From positions 45,306-88,297 of the forward strand of contig NW_014578096.1 in assembly GCF_000485595.1 (NCBI RefSeq): a stretch of 42,992 nt of DNA, written 5' to 3'. This DNA comes from Priapulus caudatus (Eukaryota > Priapulida > Priapulimorpha > Priapulimorphida > Priapulidae). The notes below the pieces were generated by a model, which worked only from the letters and a program-made list of their open reading frames with translations, was not told the DNA's origin and ran no database searches. Made by a program: the position numbers and the translations under genes. Positions 9,974 through 24,573 of this stretch are shown here, piece by piece. The number at the start of each line of letters is the position of its first letter. Positions within the stretch are counted from its first letter, which is position 1.

Positions 9974-12900
9974 TGCATGTGTGTGTGTATGTGCGTGCGT
10001 GCGTCTGTGTGTGTGTGTATATGTATGCGTGCGTGCGTGCGTGTATGTGTGTGTACGCACGTGCGTATATGCGCGGGTGTGGGTGTTAACGTGCTGCTAC
10101 GTCACTTAACGTGTCTTTTAATGACCGCTAATTTCGGGGCAACGCTCAGCAAACATTAGAGAATATTAATTAACGAGGCGCTGTAATATTAATTAACGAG
10201 GCGCTGTAATATTAATTAACGAGGCGCTGTAATATTAATTAACGAGGCGCTGTAATATTAATTAACGAGGCGCTGTCCTCTCCCGAACACGCAGTTCGCT
10301 GAATAGCACACACAGCGCGCGTGTTTGGCAAGAGCATCGCGTGAAGTGTGATCACAAGCAGAACGCATGTCTGCGCATAGCGCCAGCCTGTTTCGCAGGT
10401 CTGCAGGGACGCGCTAGCAGACTATTATAACAAACACATCCGACACGACGCTGAATAGTAGTTCATTATTTCCACTGATGTTTGTTCAAGGTCTTAACGC
10501 CTAAGGAATAAAATGAGATGTTGAAACATTCTAAGCGGAGTTGTTACCGGCCTCCCTCCCTCACTTTGTTGATCGCCCTCTATCTGCCAGCAGCTAGAGC
10601 TCATCTCTCGCAAAGTTATAGTTATTCCGTCACAATATTCCATTAATGACAGGACGCGCTCACGAGTTTGTGATTTATGTATTTGTAATATATACGTATA
10701 TATACAATGTAAATTATTATTTATGTAAAGACATTCGTTATGATAAATATCTTTATTATAAGAGAGATTTTATTATTTTAAGTAATACATTCTTAAAATT
10801 GCAAAAAGCTAGTAGTCCGAGAATCAATGTTTGTTGCAATAAAACGGACAGATATGAACTGAGTAAAATGAATAGAAATCCCAACGACTAGTCTTATGCG
10901 GCAATTTGGATCGGAACTGGGTCTTACAATAAATTACAATTTGTTCAGGCTGCCCAACGACCAGCGTTCGTCAGACTTCCATGAGTCCGTACGTACGTGG
11001 CACAATACGGATTAATCAAGCGCGTGCTTTGAGAGGGTGGCAGTGTTTTTCATCGCACGCTGTTCTTAGAAGATCACGCCACTCGCTGTGGAATTGCCAA
11101 TACTAAATCATACACACACACACACACACGGGGGGGGGGTGCACACAGCGACGTCAATCATAACAGGAACGTAATTTGTACATCATTCGCCAGATCTCTC
11201 GACTGTAGCAAAGAACCTAAATAAGGAAACACGTGTACCTCGCAAAAAGACGCCACCTGCGTGCTTTTTGCTTTTTCAGCGTGATCCTTGAGATCCTTAA
11301 TACGCGTACGTTCTTAGGAGTGCAAAAACCAAACGACTGTTTTACGTAAGTAAATACGAACGCCAGACCGGCCTAGCCAGGCGCATTCCGTGACAGTTAA
11401 AAAGCGCATCCAATTATCAACAGCGAGCGTACTGCTATGAACCTCGTGCCAACAATACCTTACAATCAGACTGACTCTAGACTCAGACAGACAATCTCGT
11501 CCCGGGTCCAAAATTCCCAACCGGTTCGTTATTTTATTAGTGAACAACACCAACATCGAATTCCGAATACCAGACTCGCCAACAATTAATTAAGGCGTAT
11601 AAAGGTAATTGCACATGCCGGCACCATAGGGTGTGGGGGCGTATCGCGGTTGTACGCTAAGTTGTACGCGGTTGTAAGCGAGTCATTGTCAGTGCGTTGT
11701 AAAGCTAGATTCAGCTATGGTCAGAGCGTGTTGGCGGTTGTCTGAAGGGCTCCAGAGGATTGTTTAATGGCCGAGATTCTCTGCCTGCATGGTAGATAGC
11801 ATTTCGCAGTGAGCATATCTCAATGAATATGAGATAAATGAGCTATAATTCGAACACTGATAATAGAGCTATATTCTCTGTGTTACGTCACACATCGCCA
11901 TGTTTTTCTACTTCTAATGCCACATCGCGACGGAGAGCTATATTTCAGCATAGAGGAAAGACATCTTCGCTCACACCCATATCCAACCCCAGCAAAAGCC
12001 ACCTCACTCGCAAGCACAAGGGGGGGCATTGTACTCTTGCTACTTACTCTGTGCTGCTGCTGACCAACCAGCGAGCGGGGGGTCATGTTGTCACTTCGGC
12101 TGCATGCGTACATAACTGGTTCTGCATGTTCACACCGCCCTTTGTTTTCTCCACTTTCCTTGTGCCTAATTTAACGCCACTTAGTACAGCGAGGACGGCC
12201 GTAAGGGGAAAGAACAGAGATGCCGCGGGCATTTCACGACGCGGCAGGGTAGGCCTAATAAGAGGACGAGTCCCAGCGCGCCGACAGAACGTATTTTTAA
12301 TTCAACAACCACACAGGTTGCCGTCTTCGTATAATAGCTATACGATAAACTTTTATTGGAGTTACACCCACAGGGCGTAGAGGAACCACCCAACCTGTGT
12401 AACACGGGCCTCTGTGCGTGCGTGCCTGGCATGAATCTACTATATCTATGATGGGCGAATTCACCTCAGGGGAACTTTAATTACAGGGCTATGTAAAATA
12501 ACGGAATCGAAATCAGTATCATTTTTATGGTCCTCGATCTGACGCGATTAGTTTTCAGGGGTGTGTAGGCTGTACAGAAATTTGTAGCACATTCAAGAAC
12601 GCCTCGCATAGCCGAATTTTATAATCCCCAGACTCGATATAACAAAGAAAACTCCAATCACAATAAACAAGTAGAATATAGGCATAACAGGATAGGGATC
12701 TGCTTACCAGAATTAACACTTAACACTCCGCTATAGAAGTTGCTCTCCCACTGTCACGACTCCTATATCTTCAAGGATTTACATAGACTGACTCCATATG
12801 CCCATGAGAATGAACCTTACGGTCTAATGGGTCTAGCGACAGGGACGTTGTGAACCGGTCTAGGATCTACCCAGATTCCACATGCGATGTTCACATGGCA

Positions 12901-15900
12901 AAATAACAAAACAAGAATTACCGCCGAATTCCAACGTTTCCTTGATGAACCCAATACGCAGCGACCCCGCTAGGACCCCGCTAGGTTTCTACGGTCGTGT
13001 CTCAATGAACTATTCAGACGTCAATGTCTAAGCTTCTTACACGGCAAGTTAATTTTCCCACTCGCCGCGTCGTTATGTCGGGTTGTTTGCGACACAGTCG
13101 TCGGGCGAGATTCGGATTTTTAGATGAGTCTTAGAACCGCGGTAGCCTATTTTCTCCGTCACTGCACATCATCGCAAGCGTTCGTTTGAAGACCCCCTCC
13201 CCCACTACCCCCTCTCCTCTCGCTGAGCGGCGAAACAGAGGCAAAAATTTCGATAATCTGTAATCGCATTATTCGGCTGTCGGCCGACGACAGACGCGCC
13301 GCCAGATACCGCGCACGAGTCGAGGTTGGAGGTTTCTCGATGTGTCATAAAAATTGTAAGTCGCCGGTTAGACGGCCATTTCGCACACCTGCGCACCTGT
13401 CAGATATTGCGAGGGCAAGGATTACCTCTCCCCCTATGCCCCCGCTGCTCGCAGTTTCCCTGGCACTTCCCCGGTGCTTGCTCTCCAAGAGATGCTAAGC
13501 TCGGTAGCCTATAAGCCTCCTAGCGATGGGACAATAGACGACAGTGATTGCACACAGGGAGTGAGAGAGAGAGAGAGGGGGAGAGCCATACAGAACCGAC
13601 AGCGCAATCCCTAACACAAGTACTCATGTTTCCTCCACCTCAAGCGTAGAGCAATGCATTCTCATGCATCTCCCGCGCCTCACACAAGGAGCGAGCGCTC
13701 ACGTTTCCTCCTCGGCCGGGAATCAAAGACTCCGAGGGGGGCTCCATTTCGGAGTGAAAGTATTTTTGCACATCTATGGCGCACTTGTGTGCGTGAAAAC
13801 GGTGGGAATATCTCGAAAAGGGGGCGGTTAGAGTTAAATATCTATAGTAGAGATCTATATAGATGCCAGACTGCAATGGGCTCACGGCCACGTTTAGCGT
13901 GGAATGCGTGCCGTACCCGTCAATCCGCGCGAATAATGATATATCTAATAATAATTATAATTGTTTCTTTAATCTATGATAGTAGTCGTGTTCGTTATAA
14001 AACCAACTTAGACGCCGGCCCGGACATGCTATAAACGTATCGGTGTTGCAATATCGAAACACTTACCTGTCTTTTTAATGAGCTCCTGATCGTCTTTATC
14101 CGTAAAGAAGTAGGTCTGAAAAAGAAAACGAACAACGTTTAGGACATTTATGACAAGTGAACGTGTATTTGATGGATGAAGCAAACTGCCTTCCTTCTGC
14201 CGAACATAGGCTGGATAGCCGCGGTGATATATCACACAACGCTGAAATCGCAGCCCACTCCATCAGGGAACAGGTAATATACACACGTTGACGCAAAACC
14301 AACATCATTTGGCCAATTCTTTGTCAATTCCGCAACATTCGAGACATGATATATGATTAGGGGGGACCCGCACATCTCCGAACGACTCATTGATCATTAA
14401 GTACGCGCTATCCAAGATTAACGACAGCATTTGTGTGTTTGCGTTCACCGGCGACTCCCCTTGTGTTGGAGGGGGGGGGTCGGGCATTCACATGGTTCCT
14501 GTGTGTGTGTACGTATACACGTGTGTGTTCAGCTGCCTGGGCAATGATGATCCTTCACTGGCTCTCCCATTACATCGGCAGCACTAACTAGAAGCAGCAG
14601 CGCGAGTACATACATAAACTAATAAACTAATAAGAAGCGCCGGCCAGCAGGCGATGACCACAAGCTGCGAGCGAGTGACTAGGCAGGCCGAGTCGAATTG
14701 CTTCCAAAATATTAAACCGAACACAGAAATCGCGCGAAGAGACTATGAAAATGCTACCATCGCTTCGCCGAAAACGCGAAGGTCAACACGGGTTCCCTAT
14801 ACGACAGCAAAATGGCACATTGTTTTTATGTACACGTAGGGCCTAAATACAAATACAAAATGTACAGCAAGTTTTACCAACATAATTATTACCGGTGTGT
14901 AACCATAATCCCATCAATTGCACCGCCCCCCCCTCCCACAACCCCGCCATGCAGACGCTCTACTTGGTACCTCTTTGTCTTTTGCTGCCGCGGACACTGC
15001 CGACTACGCTCCAACGACTAATCTCCACCGCAGGGAGCCCGCAATAATGATGACGCAGCTGCGCGCTCACTGACCACGCACGCCGTGCCTGACCAGCATC
15101 GAGACCCTGCGATGATGGCGTGCTTTGATTCTCAACACTTACGAGCGGGTAAACAGTAAATACACGCAGGCATTTAGCACATGGGGCGCGCCTCTGACGC
15201 AACTAGAGCAATGTTGGGATGGCCCAGAAGTAGAGGAGAGGACTTGCCACTTAACTCACAGTAGAGACCGAGCTATGAGCCGAGAGGCGGCTGTTCCACA
15301 CACACAGCCGTACCATCGTCTGAGATAAGTGGTGGTCTGGCAGTAAGAAAGGTCCTATACATACTGGTATATCTCGAGTGACGAACATCCTGTCTCTCGC
15401 AACGACGCTTCGTTATTTATTGTACACGAGAGCAAATACATTCTCTCGATCCGTATATTCGGCCGAATCAAAGATTTTCGAACTCTACGTACCCGACTTA
15501 AGAACGAAATGTTGCAAAGAATTATGTTTGTAATTCACAGACACACTGAATAGGATGCCGCTAAACGCGCATGCGCTGATTAACGACACAGGTGCTAAAT
15601 GTTAATAGGTTCACGACAGGTGACAGGTGATATAGCGTCGTGAGAAACCACCACGGTTCACCGAACTACGATATAATTACAGCAAGAGTGAATAAGAAGC
15701 AAATATATTCACGCCCGATTGCAGTACCATACACTGCATGTGCTCCAATAAGGGTTTATGTGCCCTTGATATTGTGTAAATATACGCTGTATAATATTTT
15801 ATTAATATAAGTTTTATAATATTATATAAAGATACCCTGTATTGTTGTCGTATGTACATGTTACAGATGAGTTCGTGTAGAGTAGGCTTCTTCGTTCACT

Positions 15901-18900
15901 AGGTCACATCCACCTCACACGCATCACGCAGTAATACCAAATCCCTCCGAATTTGGCTATAATCAAGAGCAGATAATACACATGTGTATTATCTGCTCTT
16001 GCTATAATGCAGAGGCTTAGCCGCTATCCACGATTATCGCGGGGAGGTGTGCAGAAATGCTCCTACCCGAAGTGATAAATGTAAAACACCAGCTGATAAT
16101 AGCCATAAATACCATGTAATAGCAGGCTACCGTTAAAAAGTCCGCATACATTTACGGCAAAAAAAAGCCGCAATGACCATCTAAGAAATGACAGCGATCG
16201 TTTTCTTTCGATCAGTGAACTTTTAAACACTAGGTGTTTTGGGAGCAACTTGTTCCTATAAACTTTATGATTCGTTTATGAGTCCTAGAGAGACCGAGAC
16301 AGATGGGTGGGTAGGGACAGGCAGTGGGGGATACATAATTCGTTCGTTCTCTCTTTTTTCTTTTGTTCTTCTGCTCGCTGACTCACTCACACAGTCACTC
16401 ACTCATACATTGACTCGCTCGCTCGCTCGTCCGCCCGTCCGCCCGTCCGCCCGTCCGTCCGCCCGCTCGCTCGCTCGCTCGCTCGCTCACAAACTCATTC
16501 ACTCACTCACTCACTCACTCACTCACTCACTCACTCACTCACTCACTCACTCACTCACNNNNNNNNNNTCCGTCCGCCCGCTCGCTCGCTCGCTCGCTCA
16601 CAAACTCATTCACTCACTCACTCACTCACTCACTCACTCACTCACTCACTCACTCACTCACTCACTCACCCACTCACTCACTCACTCACTTTTTTTTCAT
16701 TCATTTAATTACTCACTCGTTGATTCACTCCAATCGGATTAAGGGTTGATTTGGCAAAAAAAAGTCTTATTAAGTCAGTTAATATTTTTTTCTAACCTCC
16801 CACAGTTCTATTGAAACAACCCACTTGTCGGGCGATCCTGCAGTTAAATCAGCAAATAACGCATGGGCGTCATGAAACCATAACCCCCGCGGGATAGAAA
16901 TACGTCGGTCATTCCACTATGCCACCGCTACGCCGGCCCTCCCACTAGCTACATTTTCTCGCATGCACGCACAAGTAGGCACCGCGGCTTTCCCGTGCTT
17001 TTCATCGCGTCGCAGCTCATCCAGGCATGCACGGCAGACGACCTATCCGTGTTATTCTTTGCATGCCGTAGCGTCCCTAGACAAACAACGGGCATTTTTC
17101 ACAAAATGGCGTATTTTCCTAGAAAGGACGAAGAAAACATGCCCGGCGGCTCATCTTTTCCTAATAGAAATCCCGACTAAATCCTCGTCGTTGTCAACGT
17201 AATGCAAGGTAAATACGAGGCGCTGACGCTGACAGGCTGCCGCGCATGTGTGCATTTCGCCTAAACTAACTAACTTGGCGTCATTGTTTCTGTTTTGATA
17301 ATGTTGTTGACACTGTTGCTAACGTACATGCTTCCCCGCTTATAATCCCGTACTCACGGATAAGTGCTGGAGGGAAACACGCCACTCTTTCATGGCCGTC
17401 CGTGCAATCTTCTTGTGATTGCACGGACTTCCACAATCCATCCACAGCAGCTTTATAAGAGTTTTCTCTCTACGCGCGAGAAAGAGTTATATCCCGTCGA
17501 CAACTCTGCACGTAATCATGTCATTACCAGTGCTGCTGGTCTAAACATATACTACAGTCAGCTAGATCTCGTTCGTACCCCACCATGGCTGAGTGAGCGA
17601 GACTTTTCTCCCACCACGAGTAAGTAGTTAGGCCACCCCCAGTATGAATGCGTTTTCAGGCCTCACCCCCGCCATATAGTAAATATGCCATACAGCCATA
17701 ATAATGGCCAATAAATTGCCATGCAGTAAAATATCTTTCCTACTATAGATGAGTTAGTCAGACTATCTATTCTCTTTCCCACGCTCGTCGAGTTAGGCAG
17801 ACCTCGCCCCCGTCATAGTTGAGTTAGTCGGGTTAGTCAGACCTCCGAGTGCACGGCAAACTACGCACATTACGCGGAGTCTTCCATATCGTAGTGATTG
17901 TTTGCACTGCTCACAAAGTTGTAAAGAGCCAGCCCCTCGTGCTTTATAAGCTAGTCAGCCGATGGCATTGGCCGACAGTATACGTATTTGCACAATATAT
18001 TTGGCAGGTCTTAGTTTTAATCTTGCTGTAGGCACTAGCTGTGTTAAGAACTGTCACATTCCGGCCATGTTACAGTGAGAGCGAGGGAGAGCGAGAAAGG
18101 AAAAGGGAGAGAGAGAGAGAGATAGAGATGAGAGAGAGAATGGAAGAGAAGAGAACGAGAGATGATTGAGAGAAAGAATAGGAATATGAAACGAGAGCGT
18201 TAGAAAAGAGAAGGCGGGGTAATGCAGCTATACCTTGTTCGCGATCTCACAGTTTTGCTGACTGCAGATTGCCTGAACTGAAAGAGGGCGTGTAAGAATC
18301 ACACCACACTAATTGCACATATAATAGCAAGCATATTCTACCAACAGTATATATAGCTGCATATAGTAGGTCATACAAGTTTAAGTTCTTGAAGCAAATC
18401 GCCGACGTGGGTGAAGTATACCAACCTCGGCCATTGAATAAGGAACTCGAGTTAGACATGGTCATAATATGATTAACTAAATTAAGTTATAACCTATATA
18501 TATAATCGTAGTAGTTCTACTCATAGTCGCTATATAATATATATATTTACACATATATAATTCATAAAGTATACTATAATCGTAAAAATATTCATATATA
18601 TATAAATATAATATATATATATAATATAGCAGGTCACTGTCTGGTATACAAAACACTCTAGCCATATGTCCGATGTGCGGGATATTCGGGAATTTTCGAA
18701 TTAGGATTGTATACGATATACATGTACTATAAAAATAACATAATACCTAGCGTTATTAGTGTTTATATAATTAATGTGTTGACACAACGCATGAATGATC
18801 AACTAGATATAATAATATATCTATATATATATAGTATAAACTATAGTATCAAGAGTATATACAGGGTTAGACACTCCTTCATTTTAGTTCCCACTAGTCC

Positions 18901-21900
18901 CACGCTGGCACTAGTAAAAGAAAAATGTACTAGTCTTTCAAGATTCTACTAGTCCTGCCGAAGGACTCTTACTAGGGCGCAAAGGCGACGAGCATTGTGA
19001 TTTGCGGGGAGGGGTAGGTGGGGTAGGAAGGTGAGGCCCCCCCTTGCTGCTAGGGGTCAAGGGGGTCTCTCCAGGGTACGAAGGGGTGTCCCCCAGAAAG
19101 GTTTTGTAAAAGACATTCAATTGTATAAAATACAATGTAACTTTGATATGGATCATAAGATTAAAAATTTAAATTAAAATTAGATAATTCTATAATTCGA
19201 AAATAAAATTTCGGCCTACTTTGATGAGAAACTGTGATCAGTCATTTCATCACATTCACCATTATAACTACAACTGTTCGCCGGCGCGCTTGTATCGGCT
19301 ACGGCGCTAAATGAACCCTTGGCACAGTTACATTTACCGTGTTCAGTGACGAGTAGAAGTGCTTCACGCCGACCATTAACGCACCTTGGCCTTGTCAAGC
19401 CTGGCACCAGCTTGACTATACAAGGTGACTCGTACTAAAAGCTATGAGCGTTAATCGTGTATGGCCTGCATTTTTTCACATAGCATGTCAGTTCTAAACT
19501 GGGGGGTTCGTCGGCATAATACTAATCGGCTGGATAGATGGCCCGCGCGTGAGCACTGTCCGGTAAATCACTGCTAACACCATCCGGTTAAAAAATTTAT
19601 AGTTTGCTGTCCTCCGAAACCGACCGGCATCGAAATATAGCCCGGGCGCCGCGCAAAATGTTTTTTTTTTTATCCATTCTTGGGTCTTTTTTGTTTTTTT
19701 TTTCTTTACATTTCTCATAGTGACGTATACACTGAAACACAAGCATGTGTTGGCAAAACAAGGACAAGCACTTAAAAAACTATCTATGCAGTCCACAGAA
19801 AAAAGACACTACCGTACCTACCTATCTCAGGCTAAACTAAAACACTATCATCGAGGATCGGGACAGCAAACATAGATATTTATTTTACAGGAAGTGCCCC
19901 AACCAACTGCGTTAGTTACGAAGGGAAAACCCTGTAAAGAATTGAATCAGAAGTTGCGAAGTAGAGTGCAAAGACATCGTTGGGCAGGCAAGCTGGATTT
20001 GCTAAGCGTACCTTTATACACTAGTGGTGCGGTGGCAACGTAAGACGTGGTGTGCGTGCAAATGTCAACCCCCCTCGCAACAATACTCACCCCACTCCTA
20101 CCCCCACTCCCTCAACCTCCACCCTCCTCAGCTCAGTACATATAGTACTAGTAGAGAGCAATAGCTACAGTAGTACGTATACTCTAAGTACATCAAGTAG
20201 CCGTAGTATAGTACGCAGTAGTACGTGTAATATACATAGCTATATATACGGAGTACATGCAGCGTGCTACCCGGTCGTGACTAAAATAGGCGGCGCGGTA
20301 GTACTGCGGGATTGCCTGTAATTCGTAAGTGTCATAGTACTCTGCAACATAGTACACTAGTAAGCATCGTAGTACGTGTACATGCGGACTACAATACAGT
20401 ACATAGTACTAGTACGCGTACACGTGCGTGTGTGCGTAACACGTATTACACTGAGCGCGCGGCGTTGTGACATGCGTGAGTTGCACGAACGTGTCGTGCG
20501 TGAATACTGAATAGCACGTACGACGTGTGTGCAGCGTACACTGTGTGCACGTACAAGGTGCGTGGCGTGCCATAGGCACGTACACGTGTGTGCGTGCGTG
20601 TGCCGCGTACCCGTGCGGGCGTGCGTGCAAGTGCACGTTACACGTTCGTGCTGTGCGTAGCGTGTGAACGTAAGCACGCTGCGGCGCTTGCGTACGTGTG
20701 CACGTACACGTGGTACGTGCGTCGTGCACGTACCACGTGCGTGGTATATGGCACGTACAAGGTCAACGTGCTGTTCGCGATTATGCATCGTAGCATGTGC
20801 GTGCGTGCGTGTGTGTGTAGCGTAAGTGTGCACTATACACTTGCCTGCGTGCGTGTGAATGTACAGGTACGTGCGTACGTGGGCACGTACACGTGATGTG
20901 CGATGGGTGCGTCGTGCATCGTACACGCAACTGCGTGCGTGGTCACGTCACGTGTGCGCGTGCGTGTGCGCGTACGTAGTGTGCGTGACGGCGCGTCGTG
21001 TGGACGACGTACATCTTGCGCGGCGTGGCAGTGTGGCGTGTGCACGGTACACGTGCGTGCGTAGTGTGCGTGCGTGTGCACGTTAGCACGTGTGTTGGCG
21101 TAGGTGTGCACTTATCAAACCTCGTTTTGATTGCCAGACAGCTCATTTCCCCATGCTCGAGTTCTGGTCAATTGGCCGGCCCACTGTCTTCGTGAACAAG
21201 CGCAATGGTTCGCTTGCATTTCTTTTGCTAGTATCTTTCTGTGCCCTCGGAAGCATCATGCGCGTTAACAGTTTGCAGAAACAGATAGTTTGTAGTGCGG
21301 TGAAAAAACTACATCGAAGACAAATATATCGTGAGCATAACGATACAGCCTGCACCACAGGTCATACCCTTGGCTGGTCAGACACTACGCAACGGGTATG
21401 ACGATTTCCACGCTGGCTGGAACGCGACTGCACATCTTTTTCGTCTTATCATCAGTACACGCGTGGCCATCTATTTGTCTCCTCTCTGCGATTTACTTTG
21501 TAAGGTGTGAGGCGAGCGCCGTCCAAATACTTCACATACACCAACTTTGACTGTTAGTAGTTATACTAATAATGGATAATTATTAGCGCATACTATTAGC
21601 TTCACTCTACATTGTGTATGCACTGGCTCTCAAGTAACACACGCATCCGCGATGTTGTATGCGATGTAAATACTGAAATTGCACTATGAGAGCGTACATA
21701 ACTGATTAGCTGGGTCGGGGTACGGGGATAGTACGTCCTAGTGATAGTGGTCCAGTACTCTGTAACGTAAGTTACGTATGGCAGTAGTCAGGGACTGTGC
21801 GTCATTTTAGCAATCAGACCGTTTGGTTTATGTCAACAAGGCTGTCAAGCGATTGATCCATAGATCATGGGTTCGCTGTCCCATTGTCTTTTAAGAACAA

Positions 21901-24534
21901 TGTTCTTACTGCCGTAGTAGGGTCTAGGCATACTTAGAGGGGAAACTTGTGATTGGGACGAGTTTATAATATAGCTCTTTGGATTTAGGATGAGAATCAG
22001 CTGCAGCGCAGTAAAATCGATGGGAACATTGACGGTGAGGGACGGAAATATAACTGTCCGCCGGACTAAACGCTATGGGAATCTACTAGTTCTTCTGATT
22101 TTTTTACTAGTCTCAGAGGACTAACCGAACTTAGCGTTAGTGTCGAACCCTGAATATATTATAATAAGCGTGGTTTCAGCACACAGCGAACGTTCAAATT
22201 AAATCAACACAGGCCAGTGCGAGCTGCCGCGTGTGACACTCGCACCACAAATAAGTGTGGCAATTATTAACTCTCAAACCGGTCGGTTTGATGCAAGGCG
22301 CGCAACAGCTCGATTCATCCACGTCAATTAACGCCGACAACCTGAGTAACCAATCGCTTCGCGAAATGTTATTAAATAGCTACAACACACGACCGCAGTG
22401 ATTCGGGAGACATCTGCCTAATCCGTTCACTGCGAGCATTTATGGATAACACCAAGAGCGTAAGGTATATCGAATTCCTTCTTAATACGCTCTTGATAAC
22501 ACGTATACTTAAGTCACACGCCGCGCTGACGCAGCAATGCAATTATGAAGTTATGCCGCCGTGTAGGTAAACTCATCAGCCGAGGCTGCAGTTACTGCGG
22601 TAGCAACCATTATTAGCAACGTATTCTACTAGCGCCTTATCTCGCATCGTCCGCCTATCGTGTTTAGTCGACAGCGCGCGGTGTTATCAACGTTTACACG
22701 AAAGATACTTCTATGATGCGAAATATAATTACCCACTTTGGGTTCACGGCCGGGACTGGTAAACAGCCGTGTCTTGGGGGTGGGGATGTTGATAGGCGCG
22801 TTACTCAGCATTATCGCGTATGATCAAAGAGAGAGAGAGGGAGAGAGAGATAGAGAAAGAGAGAGAAAGAGAGGAGAGAGAGAGAGAGAGGACGAGAGAA
22901 GAGAGAGAGAGAGAGAGAAGAGAGAGAAGAGAGAGAGAGAGCTAGTTACTAGTTGCCCAGCCCTGGCTTAGTTACGCGCGTGGTACGGCGCCCGCAGTTG
23001 AGAACAACACTTAGCGATCCAAAGAGTCGTAGTTTGCAGTGATGCACGAATTATATATATTATATATATATATAGTATATATATTATATATAGTATATAT
23101 ATACTATCTATGTATATTACCCATTTATAATAGTGATACATATATATAGTATATAAATATATATAGTATTACTATATAGCATACATCAAGGAATAGATAG
23201 CGCAGGTAAGTGATATGCCAAGGTGATACACATGTTCAATGTCTTGACCTACATTCGAACGTACAGATTGAGAAAACCGGGAATTCAGATTCGCAACGTA
23301 ATAATCCGTGTTTGGCGTCGCGGAACGGGTTGCGCCACTAAACCATTGTGTTTCTGCTGCTCGCTAATAAAGGATTACATATAAAAGTCGAGCGAAAGAA
23401 TGCGGCGCTGCCGAGCCGACACAAACTCTACGCACTGTTATCAGCCGCCGCGATATTGTGACGATGATCCATCTGATCAGATGAAATGAGTGTAAAACGT
23501 AAACGGCAGCTGTGAGATGGCATTCTCCGTGGGTGGCACGGGCCTTTTTAGCGCGCTATCCGACGATCTCGCTGTTATGAGGCTATGAGCTGCTATCGAA
23601 GCGGCGGCCCCACATCCACCGTGAATCAACATCAACGCGTATAGACTCTCCTATATACATTCACATCACACCCAACCCTTGTTGCGCGCGCGTGTTTATA
23701 CAGGGAATACAAAGAGGTGGTTATCCGCACCTAACTGCTCGCTTTGCTTTTTAATGATATTGCCTTTGCGCGCAAAATTGTTGAAATGGCAACATGTCTG
23801 CGTCAGAGACCACGGTAATCCCTGTAATCAACTGATCTCAGATCGTTTAGCGTATTATTTAGAATTTACTAAAAGCTCGTTCTCGTGATCGGTATTCATA
23901 AATCAGCGATACGCAAAGAAACATGAAGTGATTGTGCAAGTGAGTATGCCACCCGATCCCAAAACACACATACGCTCGCACGCATTCACGAAGGTGGCCG
24001 GACGGTGATCTGCCTCTCTGGCATTTTCAACACAACTCTGTTTGCATCCTGTTACGGAACGAACGGTATCCTGTTGACAACACGCCAGAATTGATCGTGT
24101 TTATAAATCGGTCGCCACAACTTCAACATACCGACTAGTTCTCACGACTGTTGGGGTCCTCGGAATACACAGTGAGAAGTGGAAAGAAAGAACGGCCGGG
24201 GAAATATCAGAAATTGCGTAACACGAAAGCTGCCATGTCCGCCTCAATGGACGTTTTGTTGTTTGGCTTTGCGGTTTTGTCTGTCAACCGACTTATTTCC
24301 CGAACGAAAACCAATGCGTACCAATACAACAGTTTGATTGATTCTTCTAGTCATGGCAGCTTCGCGTTACGTATTTGTCAACAAAGTCTTGGTCTGTCGC
24401 GTATATCGAAATCGGATTAGTTTTTCAAAGCCAGGCGAATTTGCTAGAAATCCCGAAGGTTGGCCGGAAACGGCCGAGTCGTAATAAAAGGCGGCAATAT
24501 TGGACAGAGTCTGTCCGAGCGCTAAGAAGCGCGC

Positions 24535-24573
<39 letters not shown>

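Larger units (their letters stand above)
9265..14066 (-). other. fringe intron 2 (4.8 kb)
   Basis: No coding exon or RNA gene is supported here. It holds a TA/GT microsatellite (9939-10072), a 23-bp minisatellite (10162-10276), an AC run followed by nine G (11111-11141) and a GA run (13557-13586). A 180-codon frame at 11838-12380 shows no recognisable domain. Confidence 0.7.

Noticed and set aside
10162-10276. Regular repeat array that could suggest CRISPR
   Set aside because: The units are directly adjacent and identical with no spacers, in a eukaryotic intron.
11838-12380. 180-codon open frame on the + strand in fringe intron 2
   Set aside because: No recognisable domain, mixed composition without coding bias, and no splice or neighbour support. 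It fits chance openness in GC-richer DNA.
16239-16742. 167-codon Ser/Leu/Thr/His repeat protein
   Set aside because: A translation of the ACTC tetranucleotide array, including across an N gap.
20357-20926. 189-codon Arg/His/Thr-rich open frame on the - strand
   Set aside because: Same cause: degenerate GT/CpG array, with overlapping open frames on both strands.
21840-21905. tRNA-like block with GGGTTCGCTGTCCC resembling a B box
   Set aside because: No matching A box, acceptor stem or anticodon arm could be fitted. At best it is a tRNA-derived SINE scrap.
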